A stretch of DNA of 12,230 bases from CAZOKH01 sp964580315 (GCA_964580315.1 CAZOKH010000097.1:1-12230), one strand, 5' to 3'; positions 1 to 7,179 are shown, counted from the first letter of the stretch. The notes: a model not told the origin generated them from the letters alone. Made by a program: numbers and translations.

Positions 1-32
1 ATGAAAACATTATCGAAGGAGTAAACAGGCTC

Positions 33-524
33 ATGCTTTCGGAACAATTAAAAATCAGCGAGGTTATTCGCCCTGAGACCATTGATTTGCATCTTACCGG
101 TGTGCAATGCAAAGATGACGCCATTCATTATCTTGCGGGTTTGTTGAACAAAGCCGGGTTGATCTCAGACATTGAAGCTTACACCCAGTCGGTTTATGAG
201 CGCGAATCTCTTGGGCCTACCTATATGGAGCATTTCATTGCCATTCCGCATGGAAAATGCGCTGCGGTGCGCGAGGCAGGCATTGCATTTGGCAGGTCGC
301 CGGAAGGTTTTGAATACATTACGCAAGACGGCGGCGGCCTGGCAAAATTGGTTTTCTTGCTTGCCATTCCCGAACGCACCGCGCCAGATGCCTACATTGC
401 TGTGCTGGCGCGACTTGCCCGCTTGCTGGTGCATGATGAATTTCGAGAGGAATTAATGGCTGCTAAAACGTATCAGGATGTATTAGACGCCATCATTCAC
501 GGAGAAGTGTTACTCGAAGAGTAA
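33..524 (+). CDS. PTS fructose/mannitol-family EIIA component
   Basis: This is a 163-aa stand-alone EIIA domain of the fructose/mannitol PTS family. It takes phosphate from HPr on a histidine and passes it to EIIB in the cytoplasm. The phospho-acceptor is most likely His73 in the IPHGK motif (residues 71-75), the family signature. The preceding segment with ERESLGPTYM (57-66) and the C-terminal VLARLARLL helix also fit, and the length is normal for a single domain (about 150 aa). Start choice: ATG 33 follows AAGGAG (16-21) at 11 nt, slightly long. The frame is also open upstream to base 3, so a longer N-terminus or fusion outside the window cannot be excluded. In another frame a TAA at 22-24 could be the stop of a preceding gene. 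EIIB follows after 25 bp, so the two are surely co-transcribed. Sugar specificity cannot be read from EIIA. Confidence 0.93.
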   Translation: MLSEQLKISEVIRPETIDLHLTGVQCKDDAIHYLAGLLNKAGLISDIEAYTQSVYERESLGPTYMEHFIAIPHGKCAAVREAGIAFGRSPEGFEYITQDGGGLAKLVFLLAIPERTAPDAYIAVLARLARLLVHDEFREELMAAKTYQDVLDAIIHGEVLLEE

Positions 525-549
525 CAACCTGATTACAAGGAGAGTGTAG

Positions 550-864
550 ATGAAAATTGTTGCAATAACTGCTTGTGCCGGTGGAATCGCGCATTCGTAT
601 ATGGCGGCAGAAGCCATAAAGAAAAGCGCAAAAAAACTTGGCGATGAAGCCAGAGTAGAAATCCAGGGTTCCATGGGGCTGGAGAACCGCCTGAAACAAT
701 CTGAAATCGATGAAGCAGACCTGGTTTTGTTTGTAGCCAACATTGCAGTTCGCGAAACAGGTCGGTTCAAAGGAAAAAACATTGTTGAAATTGACCCTGG
801 AAAATTCGTTGCTGATGGCGATAAAGCGCTTGCACTGGCAAAAGAGAAAGGAGGATTGAGTTAG
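550..864 (+). CDS. PTS fructose-family EIIB component
   Basis: This 104-aa protein is a single EIIB domain of the fructose family, which carries phosphate on a cysteine and hands it to the sugar bound to EIIC. The start is ATG 550 with AAGGAGAG at 537-544. The active-site loop begins at Cys9 (CAGGIAHSYMAAEAI, residues 9-23). The family consensus is CPTGIAHT, so Pro-Thr is replaced by Ala-Gly and the last Thr by Ser, while Cys, Gly, Ile, Ala and His are kept. The rest follows the EIIB pattern: an EIQGSMG strand (36-42), the ADLVLFVANIAV strand (56-67) and a basic RFKGK stretch (72-76). Its place between EIIA and EIIC makes the assignment firm. Phosphotransfer should still work because the nucleophile is intact, but the altered loop may reflect a divergent subfamily. 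Confidence 0.93.
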   Translation: MKIVAITACAGGIAHSYMAAEAIKKSAKKLGDEARVEIQGSMGLENRLKQSEIDEADLVLFVANIAVRETGRFKGKNIVEIDPGKFVADGDKALALAKEKGGLS

Positions 865-942
865 TTTAAAGAGTCTTAATTCTTAATTTCAACCAAGCAA
901 TCCAACCAAACATTTTTTTACGAAGTGCAAAAGGAGAAAGAA

Positions 943-1959
943 ATGAAGAAGTTTTTGCATGATCTGCAAACGCACCTGTTAACCGGTGTATCGTATATGA
1001 TCCCGTTTGTGGTGCCGGGCGGTATTTTGATTGCCATCGGTTTTCTGCTGGGCGGCATCAAAGTGTATGAAACCCCGGGGCTGCCGGCTGAACTGTTTTT
1101 CCTGGGTAAAGATGCCTTTGGCCTGATGGTGGCTGCCCTGGCCGGTTACATTGCTTATTCCATTTCAGATCGCCCGGGTATTGCTCCTGGTTTTGTGGGC
1201 GGCGTTGTGGCAAACCGCATTGGGGCTGGCTTTATTGGCGGAATGATCGCCGGTTTGATCGCCGGTTACCTGGTTGAATATATCAAGGGACTGAAAGTTC
1301 CTCAAATGATTCGCTCCCTGATGCCGGTTCTGATTATTCCCCTTGTAGCTTCTACCGTTGTCGGTCTGTTGATGGTCTATTTCATTGGACCTCCCGTCAA
1401 ATGGCTCAATGAAACCCTGAGTGTTGTTTTGAATAATTTGGGTACCGGCAGCGCCATTGCACTGGGCCTGGTAATTGGCGCAATGATGGCGTTTGACATG
1501 GGCGGTCCGTTGAATAAAGCAGCCTACTTCTTTGCGATGGGTGTGGCAGAGACTGCCGGTAATTGGGTACCCATGGCAGCCTGTTTTGTGGGCGGCATGG
1601 TTCCCCCGCTGGCGATTGGTATCGCGATGTTGATTGCAAAAAGCAAATTCACTGAAGATGAACGGGCTTCGATTCCAGGTTGTTTTGTAGGAGCCGCATC
1701 CTTCATTACTGAATTTGCCATTCCATTTGCTGCCGGCGATCCGGTGCGGGTTTTACCGTCCATTATGGTTGGTTCAGCAGTGGGCGCTGCTATCAGCATG
1801 GCATTAGGTGTTACCATGATGGCTCCCCACGGCGGGTTATTTGTACTGCTTTTATCCAATAAACCCTTGTTCTTCTTGTTATCAATAATTATTGGTGGGC
1901 TTGTTGGTGGTTTTATGCTTGCGGCTTTGAAACCCAAGCTGGAATCCGAAAGCGCTTAA
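943..1959 (+). CDS. PTS fructose-family EIIC permease
   Basis: This integral membrane permease of the fructose PTS family translocates and releases the sugar phosphorylated by EIIB. ATG 943 is preferred because AAGGAG (931-936) sits 6 nt upstream, giving 338 aa; an in-frame GTG at 925 would lie in front of that site. Many hydrophobic segments are visible. Family motifs include PGGILIAIGF (25-34), DRPGIAPGFVGG (76-87), DMGGPLNKAAYFF (185-197), the substrate-loop region GAASFITEFAIPFAAGDPVR (250-269) and PHGG (295-298). The usual ITEGAIPF is here ITEFAIPF, a Phe in place of Gly beside the conserved Glu. The length matches an isolated EIIC domain; in many bacteria EIIB and EIIC are fused, here they are separate genes 78 bp apart. 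A hairpin follows the stop codon. The substrate is unknown; fructose is only one of several sugars carried by this family. Confidence 0.94.
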   Translation: MKKFLHDLQTHLLTGVSYMIPFVVPGGILIAIGFLLGGIKVYETPGLPAELFFLGKDAFGLMVAALAGYIAYSISDRPGIAPGFVGGVVANRIGAGFIGGMIAGLIAGYLVEYIKGLKVPQMIRSLMPVLIIPLVASTVVGLLMVYFIGPPVKWLNETLSVVLNNLGTGSAIALGLVIGAMMAFDMGGPLNKAAYFFAMGVAETAGNWVPMAACFVGGMVPPLAIGIAMLIAKSKFTEDERASIPGCFVGAASFITEFAIPFAAGDPVRVLPSIMVGSAVGAAISMALGVTMMAPHGGLFVLLLSNKPLFFLLSIIIGGLVGGFMLAALKPKLESESA

Positions 1960-1979
1960 TCGGTGTCTTGATCATTATT

Positions 1980-2019
1980 TGAAAGGCACTACGCATCCTG
2001 TTCCGCGTAGTGCCTTTCA
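1980..2019 (+). terminator. Terminator-like hairpin after the PTS genes
   Basis: A perfect 15-bp inverted repeat (1980-1994 with 2005-2019) has a 10-nt loop, 20 bp after the EIIC stop. There is no good T-run after either arm, so it may be a weak or factor-assisted terminator, or an mRNA 3' stabiliser that sets the PTS mRNA apart from the regulator gene. Confidence 0.7.
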
Positions 2020-2069
2020 TCAAAAAGGTTCGTCGTTGGTCAGATCGAAAAAAAACCAAAGTGGATTTG

Positions 2070-2078
2070 TGATATACT
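2070..2078 (+). promoter_or_regulatory. Extended -10 promoter for the DeoR-family gene
   Basis: TGATATACT reads as TG-A-TATACT, an extended -10 element with a 5/6 match to TATAAT. The region 17 bp upstream is A-rich and has no recognisable -35, which an extended -10 can tolerate. The predicted transcription start is about 2085, giving a leader of roughly 50 nt. Confidence 0.5.
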
Positions 2079-2086
2079 GCCAAATA

Positions 2087-2105
2087 GGAAATGATAATCA
2101 TCACG
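2087..2105 (+). promoter_or_regulatory. Dyad resembling a Fur box over the predicted start of transcription
   Basis: The core ATGAT-A-ATCAT (2091-2101) is an inverted repeat. Aligned to the classical 19-bp Fur consensus, 14 of 19 positions match, including the whole inner AATGATAATCAT. It lies just after the -10 element, where a repressor would block initiation. It may instead be the regulator's own operator. Confidence 0.35.
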
Positions 2106-2136
2106 AGTACTGAATAATGGCCAAGGAAAAATGCCA

Positions 2137-2925
2137 ATGAAGAAGTTGTTGTTTCGAGAAGAACGCCTGCGCTTGATCATGGAAACCATTTACGAACAGC
2201 GAAATGTGGTTGTCAATGAGCTGGCTGAAAAATTTGGCAAAAGCGCATCTTCCATCCGCCTGGACCTGGCTGAACTGGAATCACGCGGCTTAATTTCACG
2301 CACGCATGGCGGGGCGATTCTGGCTGACGAATCGACACAGGATTTTGTCCTGAATAAAAAATTTCTGCAAATTCGGGCAGAGACCTATCGTGAAGAAAAG
2401 CAACGCATCGGCAAAGTTGCAGCAGATCTAGTTCACGAAGGCGATTCGTTGATGATTGACGGCGGCTCTACCAACTATTTTGTGGCAAAAAACCTGCAAA
2501 AAAAACGCGGTTTGACCATTATTACCATTTCCACTTTTCTGTTCCCCATCCTGTGGGAAATACCCGACGCGAAGATTTATCTGTGCGGGGGATTGGTGCA
2601 CCGCGAATTTGAAGATACCTTCGGTGATATCGCCATGGATTCGATCTCCAGGTTTAAACCCGATCATACCATCATGGGCATGGACGGCATTTCCTGTGAC
2701 CATGGTTTAACTTCAACCGATCCGATTATGGCGATGTTAAAACGGCAGATGATATCGGTCAGTAAAGATTTGATTGTCGTGTCTGATTCAACAAAGTTTG
2801 GTAAGGTGTGCGTTTTGTCTGTGGCTGATATCAACGCTGCAAAAACGATTGTTACGGACAATAATGTGTCACTTGACCTGGTGAGAAAAATTGAACAACG
2901 CGGTCCAACCGTGCTGGTGGCATAA
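2137..2925 (+). CDS. DeoR-family transcriptional regulator of the sugar cassette
   Basis: This DeoR-type repressor has an N-terminal DNA-binding helix-turn-helix and a C-terminal sugar-phosphate-sensing domain. ATG 2137 is preferred over ATG 2131 because AAGGA (2123-2127) lies 9 nt before it and only 3 nt before 2131; it gives 262 aa, a typical length of about 250-260. The HTH covers about residues 20-56 and ends in the family hallmark SRTHGGA (54-60). The effector domain shows the DGGSTN loop (108-113), GGLVHREFEDTFGD (151-164) and SDSTKFGK (216-223), all DeoR C-terminal landmarks. It lies between the PTS genes and the SIS gene, all on the same strand, so it most likely controls them and responds to the sugar phosphate made by the PTS or its breakdown product. 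A terminator follows at 2930-2956. Confidence 0.93.
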   Translation: MKKLLFREERLRLIMETIYEQRNVVVNELAEKFGKSASSIRLDLAELESRGLISRTHGGAILADESTQDFVLNKKFLQIRAETYREEKQRIGKVAADLVHEGDSLMIDGGSTNYFVAKNLQKKRGLTIITISTFLFPILWEIPDAKIYLCGGLVHREFEDTFGDIAMDSISRFKPDHTIMGMDGISCDHGLTSTDPIMAMLKRQMISVSKDLIVVSDSTKFGKVCVLSVADINAAKTIVTDNNVSLDLVRKIEQRGPTVLVA

Positions 2926-2929
2926 GATT

Positions 2930-2956
2930 GGTTGTTGTCTTGACGACAACCGTTTT
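2930..2956 (+). terminator. Intrinsic terminator after the DeoR-family gene
   Basis: A 9-10 bp stem (GGTTGTTGTC at 2930-2939 with GACGACAACC at 2942-2951, one G-U pair) is followed by GTTTT. It starts 4 bp after the stop codon and implies that the SIS gene downstream has its own promoter. Confidence 0.7.
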
Positions 2957-3050
2957 AAATCGTTGATTGTGCTGATCTCAACATTCCATTGAAATTTGAT
3001 ATGTTGTTGCAGTCTGTTTTTTTGTTGGTATTACTTTGTGTCAGAATTCT

Positions 3051-3070
3051 CATATGTTAGCATATGTTGA
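3051..3070 (+). promoter_or_regulatory. Tandem CATATGTT repeat, candidate operator for the SIS gene
   Basis: The two copies are CATATGTTAG and CATATGTTGA in direct tandem. Because CATATG is itself palindromic, CATATG-TTAG-CATATG is also a dyad. It lies 62 bp before the SIS gene in an AT-rich stretch of about 200 bp (2926-3131) that must contain that gene's promoter. A possible but weak -35/-10 pair is TTGATG (3067-3072) and TAAATA (3090-3095) with 17-bp spacing. It is a plausible site for the neighbouring DeoR-family protein; direct proof is lacking. Confidence 0.35.
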
Positions 3071-3131
3071 TGATATTGCGTAAATAATCTAAATATCTTT
3101 TGTTTTAGATGTTTTAAAGAAAGAGGACGTA

Positions 3132-4304
3132 ATGAACGAGGATATGATTAAAACACTCCAGCAGGAGAACAAGCATCGCACGCAGCATCCTTTCTGGGTG
3201 TGGGAATCGATTCAAATGATTCCGCAGATGCTTTCGCAATGCCTGGAAGGTGAAACGAGCCGCGACATTGACCTGGTTGTAAATGAATGTCTTAAACGCA
3301 AGGTTAATAAGCTGATCCTGGTTGGAAGAGGTTCTTCTTACTTTGCGGCGCTTGCCACGCAGCCTTTTATTAAAAAAATGACCGGGCTGCCCGTGGAATG
3401 TTATGTAACCAATGTGCTGGGAGCTTATCCCTACTCGGCGTGTGATTCACAAACAGCCGTCTTTTTCAATTCGCATTCAGGCAAATCGGAAGGTGATGCT
3501 TACGTTGTTGACCTGGTGAAGAAACTTGGAGCTTATACCGTTGGCGTCACTGATATCCGCGAATCCAGTTTGACAGAAGCGGTTGACCAGGTGTTGATGG
3601 GACCGGGCGGATCAAAAGTGGAACTGCCTGCCACCCGCACCTATGCCACTGCCATTTACCGCACATTGTTGTTTGCCCTGGCGCTTGGCAAAGCCCTGGG
3701 TGTGGTTGAGGGTGTGGATGAATTTGAAAAAGCTTTAAAAGCCCTGCCGTCCCAGGTTGGCGCTTTCATCCCTGCTTTTGAAAAACAGGCTGTGCAGGTT
3801 GTGGATGTCTTGAAAGATTGCTCATCGCTGGTGATTGCCGGTTACGGCCCCAACACGCCCAATGCCGAAGAGTCTGCCATGGCGTTCAACCAGTCAACCG
3901 GCATTTCCAGCCAGAGTTATGAGATGGAGAATTATATCCATGGGCCGATGCAGGCCTTGAATAAGGAAACGGGTATGATTTGCATTGCACCGCCTTCTCT
4001 CCTGCAGGAACGCATGTTCAGCATGGCTACCGCGGCGCGCATCATTGGCGCAAAGACGGTTTTAATTGTCCCGGAAGACGCAGAAAACCTGCCGGAAGTG
4101 GATCGAGTGGTTAAGATGCCTGCTCAAATTCCGGACCTGATCTCACCGGTGGCCTACATGGTTCCCCTGTGGCAAATGGGCTATCACCTGGGTATGCTTA
4201 CGAAAAAAGGTGCGCACCCCGACCGGCTTTCAATGGATAAACCTGAATTCAAAGAGGGTTTTTCATACTTGATGAAAAGCGACAAGTGGGTCACGAAGAA
4301 ATAA
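3132..4304 (+). CDS. Double SIS-domain sugar-phosphate isomerase/deglycase-like protein
   Basis: This 390-aa cytosolic protein has two SIS domains (about residues 45-190 and 220-360), like the isomerase half of GlmS and the AgaS/FrlB group that act on amino-sugar or Amadori-sugar phosphates. The start is ATG 3132 with AGAGGA at 3122-3127. Visible motifs are the first-domain VGRGSSYFAA (64-73), SHSGKSEGD (114-122; GlmS-type proteins have SxSGxT), PATRTYATAIYRTL (166-179) and the second-domain EMENYIHGPMQAL (264-276), which matches the E-x(4)-HGP active-site region of GlmS-like enzymes. No glutaminase domain is present, so it is not GlmS itself. The C-terminus HPDRLSMDKPEFKEGF (362-377) replaces the usual GlmS tail. 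The cassette implies it acts on the PTS product, for example deamination, deglycation or aldose-ketose isomerisation. The exact substrate is not decidable. Confidence 0.82.
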   Translation: MNEDMIKTLQQENKHRTQHPFWVWESIQMIPQMLSQCLEGETSRDIDLVVNECLKRKVNKLILVGRGSSYFAALATQPFIKKMTGLPVECYVTNVLGAYPYSACDSQTAVFFNSHSGKSEGDAYVVDLVKKLGAYTVGVTDIRESSLTEAVDQVLMGPGGSKVELPATRTYATAIYRTLLFALALGKALGVVEGVDEFEKALKALPSQVGAFIPAFEKQAVQVVDVLKDCSSLVIAGYGPNTPNAEESAMAFNQSTGISSQSYEMENYIHGPMQALNKETGMICIAPPSLLQERMFSMATAARIIGAKTVLIVPEDAENLPEVDRVVKMPAQIPDLISPVAYMVPLWQMGYHLGMLTKKGAHPDRLSMDKPEFKEGFSYLMKSDKWVTKK

Positions 4305-4359
4305 CCAACTGTTGATATTCAGCCGGCAAAATGCCTCCTGCTGTGCTGTTCATTGTACT

Positions 4360-4400
4360 AAAAGGCGTCTCCAATAATGAGGGTTGCGGAGACGCTTTTT
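4360..4400. terminator. Bidirectional terminator between convergent genes
   Basis: An 8-bp GC-rich stem (GCGTCTCC 4365-4372 with GGAGACGC 4388-4395) is extended by a G-U pair and an A/T run on each side, so a T-run follows the stem on both strands. It lies between the SIS gene (+) and the membrane protein gene (-) and can serve both. Confidence 0.85.
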
Positions 4401-4416
4401 AGTTGGGGCGCCCGGG

Positions 4417-6288
4417 TTATTTTGCTGCCATTATCTGATTGAACAGATCGGCAATTTTGTAATACATCCCCGGGTTGAATTTTTCAAACCAGGTGTTTGA
4501 TCCACTGAAAGAGAGAAACAAACCGGTTGCCAGGCTGATGAGCAGCAGCACACAGCACAACAGGTTAAAGCAAAGGCGAACGCCGGGATGTTTTTGCAGT
4601 GCGCCTTGAACCTGCCACATGCCCCAACCGCTGAGCAGCGCTGCCAGCGGAAAGAAATCTTGCATGTAGCGCATGGTTGAAGCGATGAATGCTGCCAGTA
4701 TGCCAAATGCCAGCAGGGCGGCGCCGCTCAGGGTAATGCTCCACCAGGATAGCAGGTATGGCTGCCTGTCTTTTTGAGAAAACAGCGCGGCGAGCAAGGG
4801 AATTGGGCTGAGCAGGATGAAAGGTGCGCAGGGCAGCAGGCCTGCAATTGGTTCGGGATAGTAATAATCGGGCGGCAAATGGATGAAGAACGGCCACATG
4901 CTTTCGTTGATGTATGGTGTGGAGATGAAGGGAAAATAATCCGGGTGATACTGTGGAAGCCGCACCAGGTAAGAATACAAATTGGGGATGACATAATTCA
5001 GAGAAAGCAGCACATCGGTCTTGCCCGGTGTGGCAGGCCCGGTGAGTTGGTAACGGAACCCGTTGTCCAGGATGGAGCCAAAACGGATATAGTTGAACGC
5101 CATCAGCAGGGCGGCAATGCTGCAACAAGGCAGCAAAAAACAGGCGCTGTTGCGCAGAAAAGACCGGCGTGATTGTTTTTCATGCTTCAGCAGGTAAATT
5201 AACACCATCATTGCCAGGAAAGCCGCTGTGACGGCAGTATTCATGCGGCAGCCAGGCGCAAGCGCCAGCAGCAAGCCGCCCAGGCATAGAAAAACCCGTG
5301 GATGTTGACCGTTGGCAAAGGCATTCAAAATTGCCCACAACCCTGCCAGCGTGAAGCAGATGCCGCCCATGATGGAGGCTTCGTATACCGCGGGACGGAT
5401 CATGTGGTAGACTGGCGGCATGCTCAACCCGGCGAATAAGATGGGGGCAATGACAGCGCTGCCTTTGGCGTGCGGCGCAAAAACCCGGCGCATGTGCAGT
5501 GTGATGGCGGTGAAGAACAAGATGGATGCGCACAGAAACAACAACACCAGTGATGTGTCGCCAATGGGCTGGCGGATGATGGGTTTGATGAGAATCACCA
5601 CCAGGGAAGGCACCGCGCCCCAGTACAGGTAGTATTTGCCCTGGTAGTATGAAACATCCCACAGGCAGTGAATGCCGGTGCGGTTTTCCCACTGGTAAGG
5701 ATCATCCAACGCGGCCAGTTCGGCCGGGGGTTCTACCAGCAGATGGGTTTTTCCAGCCAGGAACCCCTCTGCCTGCATATTGAAAAAGAAAGTCTCTTGC
5801 GGCAGTTTTGTCCAGGTTCCGGTGGTCAGGTACCACACCGTGAAAAAAATCACCAGCGCCGCACTGCTCCAACCGAACAGGCTGGCGGCGCGCTCTGCAT
5901 CCTGGTTCAGCCAGGCGATGAACGCCAGGCGCTGCCACCAGGCTGAAATGCGGCTGAAGATTGAGCCAATCCAGCGCAGAGCAGGCAGCGCACCCACCCG
6001 CTGCATGATGTGGGAACGGCCGAGCGCAGCAGAGATTTGGACAAGATGTTTCCAGAAGTGCACCGCAAGCGCCAGGCAAATGAACAGGATGCCCAGCGCC
6101 AGCAGGGCAAAGCGGCTTTTTCCCCAGCCGGGGTCGTTGTCAATGCCCAGCGCCGTTGCGAACAGGGCAACCGCAGCCAGGAAAAATCCCAGAAGCAGGC
6201 TAAGAATGAAGAAGAATAGAAGGAAAGAATTTTTTTTCTGCATACCTCGGTTCCCCATCAGTGAAACAAGTTCACTGTCAACCGACAT
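4417..6288 (-). CDS. GT-C-like polytopic membrane protein, possible glycosyltransferase
   Basis: This membrane protein of up to 623 aa has about 12-14 hydrophobic spans (for example 22-48, 58-80, 140-157, 246-266, 275-297, 333-346, 351-367, 379-402, 481-503, 511-537, 568-595). A large hydrophilic loop (about 158-225) follows the third span and holds aromatic-rich DVSYYQGKYYLYWG (211-224). Further features are FNYIRFGSILDNGFRYQL (398-415) and STMRYMQDFFPL (537-548). The overall pattern of a big first extracytoplasmic loop, many spans and an RYxxDFxP segment resembles GT-C glycosyltransferases that use lipid-linked sugars. No catalytic residue can be assigned with certainty. The start is uncertain: ATG 6288 has only GGGTGG nearby, while ATG 6243 (608 aa) begins right before the first span. 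It shares an 88-bp divergent region with birA. Acceptor and donor are unknown. Confidence 0.75.
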   Translation of the reverse strand: MSVDSELVSLMGNRGMQKKNSFLLFFFILSLLLGFFLAAVALFATALGIDNDPGWGKSRFALLALGILFICLALAVHFWKHLVQISAALGRSHIMQRVGALPALRWIGSIFSRISAWWQRLAFIAWLNQDAERAASLFGWSSAALVIFFTVWYLTTGTWTKLPQETFFFNMQAEGFLAGKTHLLVEPPAELAALDDPYQWENRTGIHCLWDVSYYQGKYYLYWGAVPSLVVILIKPIIRQPIGDTSLVLLFLCASILFFTAITLHMRRVFAPHAKGSAVIAPILFAGLSMPPVYHMIRPAVYEASIMGGICFTLAGLWAILNAFANGQHPRVFLCLGGLLLALAPGCRMNTAVTAAFLAMMVLIYLLKHEKQSRRSFLRNSACFLLPCCSIAALLMAFNYIRFGSILDNGFRYQLTGPATPGKTDVLLSLNYVIPNLYSYLVRLPQYHPDYFPFISTPYINESMWPFFIHLPPDYYYPEPIAGLLPCAPFILLSPIPLLAALFSQKDRQPYLLSWWSITLSGAALLAFGILAAFIASTMRYMQDFFPLAALLSGWGMWQVQGALQKHPGVRLCFNLLCCVLLLISLATGLFLSFSGSNTWFEKFNPGMYYKIADLFNQIMAAK

Positions 6289-6307
6289 CCTGTACCACCC
6301 TGAAAAA

Positions 6308-6335
6308 ATTGTACTCCACTATTGAAAAAGCAACA
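6308..6335 (-). promoter_or_regulatory. Possible promoter of the GT-C-like gene
   Basis: Read on the minus strand, TACAAT (6313-6308) is a good -10, with TGTTGC (6335-6330) as a weak -35 at 16-bp spacing. It lies about 20 bp before ATG 6288 in the short divergent region shared with birA. The -35 is poor, so confidence is low. Confidence 0.35.
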
Positions 6336-6362
6336 TTGCGATACGCTTACAGAATTTCACAG

Positions 6363-6368
6363 TACAAT
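6363..6368 (+). promoter_or_regulatory. -10 box of birA, placed for a leaderless mRNA
   Basis: TACAAT ends 8 bp before ATG 6377, so transcription should begin at about 6374-6377, at or next to the start codon. No clear -35 is seen at 17 bp (GATACG is the best that the spacing allows). Confidence 0.5.
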
Positions 6369-6376
6369 CAGGTTTG

Positions 6377-7165
6377 ATGGATGAAAACCGTTTGATCCAA
6401 ATATTTACAGAGAATCAACTGGCGCCTGCCGTGCGCTATTTTTCGCAAATTGGCTCGACCAACGATGAAGCCATGCGTTGGGCAGCCGCCGATGCGCCTG
6501 ACGGCGCGCTGGTGGTTGCCGATGAACAAACTGCCGGGCGCGGACGCCTGAACAGAAGCTGGGTCACCCGCGCGGGCGCTGCGCTGGCGTTCAGCGTCAT
6601 CTACCGTCCAAAGGATCGGGAAGCCGAATGCCTGCACCTGTTTTCACCGCTGGCGGCGCTGGCGCTGCACAGCGCGCTGCAGAAAGTGTGGAATCTGTCA
6701 GCCCAGATCAAATGGCCCAATGATGTACTGCTGCAGCGCCGCAAAACCGCTGGAATTTTGGTTGAGGCTGCCTGGATGGGCAGCCAACTGCAGGGCGTGG
6801 TGGTGGGTGTGGGCATCAATGTGCTGCGGGGTTCGGTCCCGCCCGATGCTGAGGTGATGTTCCCGGCGACCAGCGTGGAACACGCCCTGGGGCGGCCGCC
6901 CGACCGGCTGGAACTGTTGTGCGCGGTGCTGCGCGAAATGAACGCCTGGCGCGCTCACCTGGGCGCCCCGGCATTTTTGCACGCCTGGCGGACAAACCTG
7001 GCTTTTGTGGGAGAGCCGGTATGCATTGATCAATCGGGTAAAATTCTCTGTGGAACCCTTTCTGGTATTGACGATCAGGGGAATATACTGCTAAGATTAA
7101 AAGACGGGCAGATTGCGCAGTTCGCCGCGGGAGACATTTCGCTGCGTCCGCTACAGGCAGCCTGA
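6377..7165 (+). CDS. birA: Biotin--protein ligase (biotin-[acetyl-CoA-carboxylase] ligase)
   Basis: BirA activates biotin with ATP to biotinyl-5'-AMP and attaches it to a lysine of biotin carboxyl carrier proteins such as acetyl-CoA carboxylase. Start choice: ATG 6377 (262 aa), with TTG 6374 one codon earlier as the alternative. Catalytic-domain landmarks are GSTNDEA (26-32), the biotin/ATP loop GRGRLNRSW (54-62), KWPNDVLL (112-119, with the conserved Lys112), GILVEA (126-131) and GVGINV (144-149). A small C-terminal SH3-like domain covers about 212-257. The N-terminal HTH of the E. coli repressor form is missing, so this is the monofunctional class and should not regulate biotin synthesis by DNA binding. 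The -10 box ends 8 bp before the start, suggesting a leaderless mRNA. A short membrane protein gene follows after 14 bp. Confidence 0.95.
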   Translation: MDENRLIQIFTENQLAPAVRYFSQIGSTNDEAMRWAAADAPDGALVVADEQTAGRGRLNRSWVTRAGAALAFSVIYRPKDREAECLHLFSPLAALALHSALQKVWNLSAQIKWPNDVLLQRRKTAGILVEAAWMGSQLQGVVVGVGINVLRGSVPPDAEVMFPATSVEHALGRPPDRLELLCAVLREMNAWRAHLGAPAFLHAWRTNLAFVGEPVCIDQSGKILCGTLSGIDDQGNILLRLKDGQIAQFAAGDISLRPLQAA

Positions 7166-7179
7166 TTGGAGGTGGATTA

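Noticed and set aside
1..24. End of a preceding gene with stop TAA at 22-24
   Set aside because: Only seven codons are visible (MKTLSKE), too few to support a gene; the same bases also hold the EIIA ribosome-binding site.
4565..5692. Other-frame reading frames within the GT-C-like gene on both strands
   Set aside because: The main frame has coherent membrane spans and motifs throughout; the shadows are rich in Pro, Arg and His without domain structure.
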